From Candidatus Helarchaeota archaeon (GTDB taxonomy: Archaea > Asgardarchaeota > Lokiarchaeia > Helarchaeales > HEL-GB-A): a stretch of DNA of 43,800 nucleotides. Under the pieces are notes generated by a model, which saw nothing but the letters and a program-made list of their open reading frames with translations, was not told the DNA's origin and did no database searches. Numbering within the stretch: position 1 is the first letter of the stretch; each line of letters starts with the position of its first letter. A program made the translations under genes and the position numbers. The stretch covers positions 1-43,800 of the forward strand of contig JABXJU010000007.1 in the NCBI GenBank assembly GCA_013375405.1. Reading direction: 5' to 3'. Of this stretch, positions 25,801 through 33,100 are shown in pieces.

Positions 25801-27057
25801 ACCATCATGATAATAGAGTAATACCGTATCGATTCCCGAGGATAGAAATGGAGAGGCCGGATCCTCAGTTAAATGTACCGTGACATTTACCGTATCAGTG
25901 TAGGTGATGGGAGTACTCCAAGTGGGATCATAAATGGTGGGACCCCATCGATCGCCCACGGTATAGTTGAATAAATTACTATTATTATCATTCCACGTTT
26001 GGTTATTATTTGAATCTATGGACCAAATTTTATAGGAGATTTGGGTACTCCAGTTATGAGCTGGAATGGAGGCGTTAAAATACGCATAACCTATCACACT
26101 AAAATTAGTAGAGTTTGTCATCGTAATGTTATACCATCCTGTACCATTATTGAAACTCAGAGTGGCGCCTGTGATGTTTGCGTAGACAGGACTAACCCCA
26201 ATGGAAACATTAACCAACCCAGATTCATTGTAAGCAGGAGGAGCTGGTGTAATAGAGGGGGTTCTAATGAAAGGGCCCACATAAGTAGAGATGTAAAAGG
26301 TCTGGTTTGCACTGGCATTGTAGTTCCCCAAAGTAGCAGTGGCATACATCTCATAGTACCCTTCTCCATAGTCTGATATCCCAAAGGACAGAACGGCAAT
26401 ACCCGAACTATTTGTAAAATTTCCTCCACTATGCAGCGGTCCTGAGGCGTTTCGTAGAGTAAATCCACAGGTAGCACCGACGATGGATGTACCGTTAAAG
26501 AAGGTGTAATTTGCATAAACATAAATAATATCAGCAATTGAGTATAGGGGATCCATTATAATCTGGAGCGTCGAGACATCAATGTAAATAGAGATATTCT
26601 TGGAATCATTGTAAATCCCCTTCGAGGCTGTTACATACATAGTATAATTACCTTCGTAGTAGGAATCCTCAACAAGGAAATCCCAGGTCGAGATACCATT
26701 TGCATCGGTCTCATTGGCTTGATTTGCGAGTGTTGTCTGGTTTGAATCGGCCAGCAGAAATCCGACAGTTGCATTTTCAATCGCAGTTCCATTCTCGTAA
26801 GTGAAATTAGCCCAGACATGCATAGTTTGGCCTGGGTTATATATTGACGCATTCATCGTAGCATCTAGCGTGGCGTTACCTCCATTTAAGGAGTATATAC
26901 TATTATCAGGAGATTCTGAGGGTTTCTCAGCGTGAGGCTTGTAAGTCGTGTTATTCGAAGCATTGAGCATTAGCATCAGAGTAAAACATGCTACCACTAT
27001 CGTGCATAATAAAACTTTTTTCCATCCATAATACTTATTTCTCAAGTGTCTCACCAA
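19744..27057 (-). CDS. Giant Ig-repeat surface protein, N-terminal part (5' of frameshift)
   Basis: Secreted protein with a type-I-like signal or anchor (WKKVLLCTIVVACFTLMLML). Start is uncertain: TTG at 27057 or GTG at 27054, neither with a clear Shine-Dalgarno. After it come two domains resembling carboxypeptidase-regulatory/Big-like folds (NGTAIENATVGFLL; NGTSIVGATCGFTL), five Ig-like repeats, a third such domain near 24600, and then about fourteen more Ig-like repeats. Repeats end in YxVxDxWGPTI-type linkers. The frame closes at 19744 in the middle of a repeat (ASGVNTVLICYWRYDTP). The rest of that repeat continues in another frame, so this and the 15560-19834 frame are one gene. Restored length is about 3,832 residues. 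Very many Asn-X-Ser/Thr sites point to a heavily N-glycosylated cell-surface protein. Confidence 0.85.
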   Translation of the reverse strand: MVRHLRNKYYGWKKVLLCTIVVACFTLMLMLNASNNTTYKPHAEKPSESPDNSIYSLNGGNATLDATMNASIYNPGQTMHVWANFTYENGTAIENATVGFLLADSNQTTLANQANETDANGISTWDFLVEDSYYEGNYTMYVTASKGIYNDSKNISIYIDVSTLQIIMDPLYSIADIIYVYANYTFFNGTSIVGATCGFTLRNASGPLHSGGNFTNSSGIAVLSFGISDYGEGYYEMYATATLGNYNASANQTFYISTYVGPFIRTPSITPAPPAYNESGLVNVSIGVSPVYANITGATLSFNNGTGWYNITMTNSTNFSVIGYAYFNASIPAHNWSTQISYKIWSIDSNNNQTWNDNNSNLFNYTVGDRWGPTIYDPTWSTPITYTDTVNVTVHLTEDPASPFLSSGIDTVLLYYHDGLTWNVLSMNLLNGTQSDAYYTTLIPEISYGGNVLFYIWANDSANNPSINDNSGANFSYFVNDFWGPTITSITDNAPIAYNMTANVTCRVQEPTIPANAAGVHTVILIYHNGSTWNNLSMNLYSGDAYDGNYSALIPELAWNTTVRYWIWVNDTAGNPSFDNNSGLAYSYVVSDFWGPTISNITLENPPIAYNVTANLTCRVQEPAPASGVHTVILNYDNGTHWNNLTMIRYNGDVYDGYYYALVPELPYGTTVQGWIWVNDSVDNPSFDDNNSNYYSYFVDDFWGPTLGTIMTNITGTPDPFEVVRVNVTVTEPLIPNNASGVNQVSIFYDNGSGFTSTPMNLISGTTYNGLWEGFIPGQPFGTPVNYTIIAEDNAANPTQSAYYTYRVSETSFIMDLNATVLRPDQDLMVTGTFKFKNGTSIENGICSFFIRNGSGPLQNWGNLTDANGIAKVYFGFNDSYADADYELYGTATFGPVYNNTVYTTFTIQRYSYPLSDDPIFTPSPPGYNQTCLVNTSIWVSTDVGFVDTAILYYLDPSLGWQSTVMTNTTYDALTGDAYYNATIPAYDYGTEIACYIWANDTLGAIGINNNSGLFHNYTVTDYWGPIIYDPSWVTPNTYTNTVNITVRLTEDPAGAGIATVLFYYHDGSTWNVLTMNQLNGTPFDAYYRGIIPEVSYGVDVLFYIWANDTANNPSINDNSGANFSYFVDDFWGPTIYSPAVTNAPIAYNMTANVICRVVEPTVPANAAGVDIVILSYDNGTHWNNLTMSRYFGNVYDGNYSALIPELAYGTLVRYWVWVNDSANNPSFDDNSGSYYSYVVDDLWAPIIGTPGQNDTVIEYTEAVNITVQIIEPLIPASASGVQTVTLSYWNGSGWTNVTIFRINGTNFDGFWSGVIPPYAYGTEVAYQIYARDVAGRETVNDNNGNYFNYTVTDLTAPTINLINPPSQSYIAGDYPFEIADIAPSDTDVVNITIIYSYNTSGWFNHGSFIEGINLTWNVGTTTTVYVNTSGWTLGSNYTFYAIAQDLRGLVSTPSFIYNITVSNYTGPFVRNIFHTPDPPAYNESATISCDVQVPESFGNISTVILSYDNGTGWVSLGMSNSTPILPGEAVTYVAPIPKFDWATQVLYWIFANDTNGNSTFADNFGSYYSYIVTDRWAPTIENVTLKSENGDVYLEYWEIIYLDSVDLSEPYEASGIALSDAAILSYSLDQLSWTNLSLEWKEGDGFYMVYRTNLGDVFLHLNVIPPHDFNTTIYYKVYAVDLEGNWGNSSVQSFEMEDKTAPILTNLTEITVVNYSDTMRIDVNANETTGNYANATWYYLNGSGINTIYLNYTVNGWVTFDTINMILDVGNIYNGSWYAIIPRQNYSSTVQYQIWATDLANNVRISDTKSYYVNDTTALDTTLYAPVLDPLQPQYFDSTNISIRISVPYVPINITNAAPISSVSIYYQNLSGWTGPSPMSLSSGTSYDGIWSFIISPHPYGVHINYTIEVIDAAGNKVNSSIYLYNTSDLLPPQFGNSTEATEYWETATIRVIVFDVPLGQANTSSGIDAVLLNWTNDSWGSFNIVEMVRISGNQWYGQYEGSISPQDYGLTIEYYFWANDTAGNQNDTRSAPKSYIIEDHIDPVIIGWTLNDNAPYINYNDTVNVTIFVGEDTTPALASGIDTVLLNYTANGITWNIENMTFISGDILSGRYFNSSWYTLIGAFNYCTWIDYYFIVNDTAGNGVNNSVANLNFHVTDRYSPNIISIQLNDSNVMYYEAVNITVHVTEPLPPASPANASGVAVVTLMYNDSIGWHSIVMNRVGGNRYDGNYSAVIPPQAYGYVYYQINATDYARNSNITVISPTYRYLSNDDIDPQIGAPIQSPISSNVNYNDSVTVRVNVTEPAAASQVDFVLIQYFNGTHWINATTINTINNEWQAIISADFPYGFEVAYQIYAIDNALNSIYNNNTGNFFNYTIIDEYVPLAGYPTIDPPAPQAGQLVNVTIQIWEPTLASGVNTVLICYWRYDTPQQTSHCL
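19764..19772 (-). other. Frameshift site joining the two halves of the giant surface gene
   Basis: On the minus strand the first frame reads Asp-Thr-Pro (GAC ACA CCC) and then leaves the repeat pattern. The second frame resumes it with Thr-Asn-Ile-Thr at 19765. Exactly one base is missing between them, at the run of four C (plus-strand G 19767-19770). A fifth C, or a -1 slip on CCC, gives DTPPTNIT and an uninterrupted repeat. No canonical X-XXY-YYZ slippery heptamer is present. Confidence 0.8.
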
Positions 27058-27147
27058 TGTATTTAATATTAAGAGGATATACGGGTCTTCTTAAGACCTG
27101 CTGGTGTGATTGAATGATAAATCCCAAGTTTTTGCTTGTAAAAAGAT

Positions 27148-27194
27148 AAAAAAAAAAGGATTTCATAGGGAACCATCCCTCAGTTCCTTACTGA
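27148..27194 (-). terminator. Two hairpins plus T10 terminator after the 27199 gene
   Basis: Just after the stop of the minus-strand giant gene come TCAGT/ACTGA (27180-27194, loop of 5) and GGGA/TCCC (27168-27179, loop of 4). A T10 tract on the minus strand follows (plus-strand A 27148-27157). It separates the two giant surface genes into different transcripts. Confidence 0.6.
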
Positions 27195-27198
27195 CGGT

Positions 27199-30100
27199 CT
27201 ATACTACCTCAAAGGTGATGGTTATGAAATCGACACAGAGACCTCCATCCCAAGGCCAATCGGTCCAAACGAGGATTTGGACCGTATAGGTCCCAGTAGG
27301 CGCACCTATAGCTATAGTATAGCTGAAAACTACTTCAATATCTAAACCGGCAGTCACTGTCACAGTTTCATTATATTCTAGGTAACCATGCAAAAGCGGA
27401 TCATTCGTTTGTGCCGTTACAACATATGTACCGCTCCCAGCATCGCCCCGAATCGTGGCATGATATTCCACTGTCTCGCCTTCAGTAAATGTAGATTGTT
27501 CGCCACCAGTGGTATTAGTAAGGATGACCTCATAGACGTCCGCATGTTCCGCCGGAGGAGTATAGGGAGTAATGTTAACCCACGTCCATTGTGTATCATT
27601 AACCTGACCCCCGGTGTCATATGCTTTAATTTGGAGATTATTGATTCCAATCTTGCCGATGGTGTAAGACCACTCGCCTGTCCAATTCCCATTGTCGGCA
27701 GTTAAATTCATGATAAACGTCATGTTAACCCACAGTTCCACATAATCCATGTCCGTATCAGGCACAAAGACCTCTATTGGAATGGGATCATATTCCTGAT
27801 ATATACTCCCACCCAGAGGCTCCGTAATCCAAACCCTAGGAGGATTGTCTATAGAGAAATCATAGTCATCGTAAAGTTCGATATTATTACTATCCTTTGC
27901 CCCACAAAATAGCTCGTAGTCCCCATCGGGAACTTCCCAGGAATCCCATTGCTGCTCCCAATAACCACTTGTACCATTGTAGGAGAACGAATCCAGTCTC
28001 CTAAGGGTGGGTCCATCAGGCTCATTGATATCGAGCCATATATAGCTAAGATCCGTCACATTTTGAATGTCTAATTGGGCGGTAATAGTCCCAGTCACCG
28101 TGTCCGATTCTCCAGGATAGATACCTTCAATGGAGAAGATTATAGTATTCGCGAAAATGGACGTTATTGAATCGTAGAATGACCCATTTGCGGTTTCCCC
28201 CCAAACTTCGATGGTATAATAGCCATTCGGATGGGGATAGCTAAATACTTCAGCCTCAGCGAGAGTACCACCCGAGATATTGAACTTAAGGGCTTGGATG
28301 GTTCTTTCGGAAGAGTCCAGTACTCTACCCTCGATAGTATTGATGACATCAGTCAAGTTTGTTACTTGCACGGTGGTATTAAAGATGCCTTCAACCGCCC
28401 ACCCGTCGAGCGGGGAGGTGATCTCTGCCGTGAGCGTTTCAGGTTCGCCCAACTTAAACCGTTCAGAGTATTGCGTTATGCCATATTGGGTGTCTGTGCC
28501 GGTGATCTCGATCAAATAATAGGCTTCATAGATATCCCAATCCTGGCCATCCGAGATATTTAACATTTTAGGCCAATGAGAGGTATCAATCTGAGCGACC
28601 CACGTCGAATCGGGATCTACCATCGAGCCCACCGCCAGAGGAGGACCAGTCGGGGCATAAGAGTTCCAGTCTGGATTATAATATTGTTGGGAGATTGTAT
28701 AATCCATAGTCTTCGTGTAATAGGGACCAGTGGTACTTGCGATGAGTTCTGCAGTCTTGGACCAATCGAGTGTGGATGTTGGATGGAGTAAGTTTATTTC
28801 GAAGATAACTGGATTCGCGATATCAAAACTAACGGAAGTGTTGAAGGTTACCGCGCCAAATATATCGATAACTATTAATATCAGATCATAAGTTCCATTT
28901 TTTATCCCTTGGGTACCAATGTAGCCAGAATATATATTCCCACCCTCCGGTTCAAGGACGACCTCAGCGAAGAATTGCGTTGGGTCAACACCCATAACAG
29001 CCCCTTGGGCTCTGAAAATAGGAGTAGAATTGATGATCTGGGCTGATACCTTCATCACACCACTTACTGTCGCCCCATCGGACGGAGAAATCACATTGGC
29101 AGCTAAGGGGTTAGAATTCGAAATGGTGACTTTCGTGGAATTATAGGAATAGTAGCCACCCGCAGTCGCCACGACGACTTCAAACCAGATGGGACCATCA
29201 GGATGTTGATAAGCATCCCACGAGTAATTCCAATACCCCCCGCCCAACTCATTCATTGCTTGTTCCCCGTACATTCCAGGCGGACGGGAAGAGGGCATTC
29301 CGCCACCGCCAAATAAGGCCGCTAGTCCAAGGGCGTCATATTCCGTCTCAGTATATATTTTAATTCGGACATCATTTACCGGGGTAGTATTTTCCACAAA
29401 GACTTGAATAGAGGTGGTCCCATTAACAGTTGCCCCTGCCAGTGGAGTAACGACGATGGGGCGGGACATCGGCTCATCAAACGTTACATTGATATCGTCC
29501 ACATTTAGGTCCCAAGCTCTATCGTCGTAATCATCATCGTATGATTGATAAACATTTCGTTCTGCTAGTTGGGCATAGTAGGCACGAGCCCCTGGTTCCC
29601 ATTTTGCCTTGTCTGGAATATCAGGGTACCAGCTCGTCACATTCGCATTCTCAATTCTTATACTCATAGACGACCTCATGGTATCTGCGACATCACTCGG
29701 GGCGTGGAGGATTTGGGGTACATTAAAGAATTCAGCAAGGGATATATTGCGAGTGGCCAGAGTGCCCTCCATGTAATTTGCTCCAAAATATTGAGGATCA
29801 AAAAGATATCCCATTATCATTGAAGATAATCCTAGGTCTATATTAGGAGGAATACTTCCCCCAATAATCGATGGATCTGTAGTAATGACCCACTGTAAAA
29901 AGGAGTCCGCTCCAGTAAGCGCCGAGGCAATAGTATTATTTAAGCCAGAGGGAGTGGACTGATGGAAATAATCAACAAAGTCGCTATATGTCAGTGTAGG
30001 AGTATAATTGGCTCCGAAGTAAACTATCTTTAAAGCACCCATGCCAGGCATCCCCATATAGAATGGGCTAAATTCTATGAAATTTAACGTCCCTTCAATC

Positions 30101-33100
30101 CCAAAGACCCGTTCACAATCATCCTTTAAAGGTGTCGCAGCCAGAATTGCCTCTGCCTCTGATATTTCTGAGGAAAACATAACGGCGAATCCGATATCAT
30201 TTGGCGAGGTGCCCAGCCATGAAGTTAGCAATTCTTTCGTATAATTAGCAGATCCAGCATAGGAGTTAGTAGCCTGAAGGGCGGCCATAAAAACATCTTG
30301 GTACTCGGGTATTGAATCATTCCAATCATCCTTTAATATATTACCAAAGATCTGGAAACTCGCGCTTACATTTCCGAATTGATCGATTTGTAGGCCTACC
30401 TGTTCATCATAATAGGTGTTATGGACGTATACCCGGCTAATATTTCGTTGGAAGCGTCCGACGCCATCAGTGAAGGTGAAAACGAGGTCGTACCACCCAT
30501 TTGGAAGTGAAATATCCAGAGTCTCCCAGGTACCCTCCCAGTACCGATTCACGGAATTATAGGTGAGGGTGAAGTCGCCTGAAGGGATCATCTGAGAAAC
30601 CAAGAGGGTGTCATAGTAACCAGCTGGGAGAACAGTAACACCAACATCAACTGTGGAGGGGGCAACCATAGTAGCGTTGACTATTACGTTGACGTCTCCA
30701 TGCACCGTTGATCCCGGAAGGGGGGATATTACTTCAGTATTTGTATAGGGAGCTGTAAAATTAAATCGAATATCATCAGTTTGATTTATTCCCTCTTGGA
30801 AATGGGCTGATTTATTGAGCATGAGAAATTGATAGCCGGGCAATCCGAATGGTATATAGAAAGTGAAATTAGGATTATTCGGATATACTTGTGAGTCAGT
30901 ATAATTCCCACAGAAAACCGATGTCAGAATATCGCTCCTGCCATAGGTCATGCTTTGTTCGTAATCAGTATTGATTTCACTTATCCCAAGAAGATTCGCG
31001 AGAGAGAAGCTATGAGATTGATTTACTGTCGAATAATCGAAAACATCCTCGAATCGCATATACGGCGCTACTCCCACATACTCGTCACCATTCAAATTTG
31101 GTACACCATAATTAATTTGAAGGCCTTGTTTTGCGTTCCATGGTGAGACAATACCATACAGGATGCTCGATTGGTTTGCCTTGAGTAAGTTCTCTTTCGA
31201 AAATACACTTGTGATATTCCCCTTCCTAACAGTTTCGTAATGATCGAGGAAATAATTATAATCACGAGAGGGGGTATAGTTCATAGCCCAACAAAGGGCG
31301 CCCATAAGAGGCGCACCATAAGGATTAGTTTCCGCTAGTTCAGCTTTTTGGAGTAAGCCCGGAATATCAAAAACCCTTTCGAGATCTTCGATGATCGGGC
31401 CTGAAATCTCTGTAAGTTGCTCTTCTGTACCAGCGCCACTACCTAATACTGCAACTAAAAAGTTCCAGTTTTCCCCTGTAAACATATTGGACCAAAGATT
31501 AGGATTCTGTTCATCTGAAATTGAGATCACAATTTGATTTAGATTGGTGTCATTATATTCCTCGATCGAGGGATCGTATCCAAGCCGCAGTCCATATCCA
31601 AAAATACCCGTTCCACTTGGGTCGCCGGTTAGAAATTCCACATCGCCCCACTCGTTGATTAGAATGGCCAACATCGAAGAATGTACCGAATTGTTTATAT
31701 ATATCTGGGTCATATTCACGGCCCAAAGCGAGAGGTTATCCCTCGTATAAGTCCTGAGCTGGTATAGTCCAGGTGAGAAACTCTGGGAGTATATAACGTC
31801 CGTCCAATTATCCCCATTGTAGATAAGGGGAGATTGGAACCAAGATTGAGCGCCCGCTTGCGTTAAAATATATTGTGTTTCATTCCAATATCCAGCGAGG
31901 CTTTGAGACTCGATAGTGACGTTGGAATCGTCTAATTCAACCGATTGCCCTTCAGCGGGTGACATGAGATTGTTGGTGAGGTAGGGGCCAGTGAATCGTA
32001 TGATAACATTATCGGTGGTAAGAAGGCCATATGGAAAAGCTAAAGATGTATCGAGCAAGGTAAATTTGATCATGTTGGTAAGATTCGGAGATATCATTCC
32101 AGTTAGGGGAGTCACATTTATCATGGATGGATCTTGCGGATACCAACTTGTGATGTTGGCATTCATCGCAATGGCACCCAAAGGTGTTCCAAGTGCGGTA
32201 GGGCCAAATCCAGAGAGGACATGGCTCGCGACTGCTGGAGAGCAGGCGTTATATTGAGTGATTTGGGGGAAGATCGCATTTAAGGATATATTCAATGAAG
32301 GATCTCCTAGAAAAAGAGGATCGAAGTAATTCGGGAATGAAATTATTGGCGAAATGAAAGCGTTCTTTCCCAAATTGAAGTTTTCAAGCCCTGGTATTGG
32401 CATGATCTCTGGGTCCATATAGCCGAAGAAAATGGTGGAGTTAATGCCAGCCTGCGTCATATTTTCTTTAGTATAAACTCCAGCTAATCCAGAGGGGACA
32501 CTGGAGTGGAACTTATCTATGAAGTCTTGATAGTTAATAGTGGAATAATTTGCACCATACACAAACATGTAGGTATCTGGGCCGCCCATGTTCATTATAT
32601 ATGTATCCAAGTGTGGTAGATCAAAGGGAATGTTGAAAGCAGCCTGAGCTTCCGCGACGATGGCTGAAGCGGTGTCTCTACTCTCGGGTGTATCATTCCA
32701 CATCCAAACTATCATTCCAAAATCATTTTCAGGTATGTCGGTACTAATTTGGTCCCACATCAGATTCCTTGAATGATTGTTATCAGCGGCCACAAAGACG
32801 GCAAGGACATCCTCGTATAAGTGAGAAGTGAAATCCATCCCATAATCGACCCCGTATCCGTAGAACATGATGGGCATGGGAGGACCGCCCCCACCCGAGA
32901 TTGGATCAGAGATTTGAGGCGTTTCAACAGACCCAATGTACAGGTCATACCCATAGCCCCAGTGAGCTCCCATCGGGGCATAGAGTGGAATATTCTCTTG
33001 GTAGAGGGTATTATTCACCGTGATGAGAATATCTTGAAAGAAGGTGGTATTGGTATCAGTGACTTGGACGCGAAGGATATAATCCTCGGTGCTGGGAACG

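Noticed and set aside
23270..26590. CRISPR-like direct repeats
   Set aside because: Repeated DNA is coding, long-period and diverged, with no short identical repeats or uniform spacers.
15560..27057. Two independent surface proteins with overlapping ends
   Set aside because: The first lacks a C-terminal anchor, the second lacks a signal peptide, and the repeat is interrupted exactly at the overlap; one frameshifted gene explains all three.
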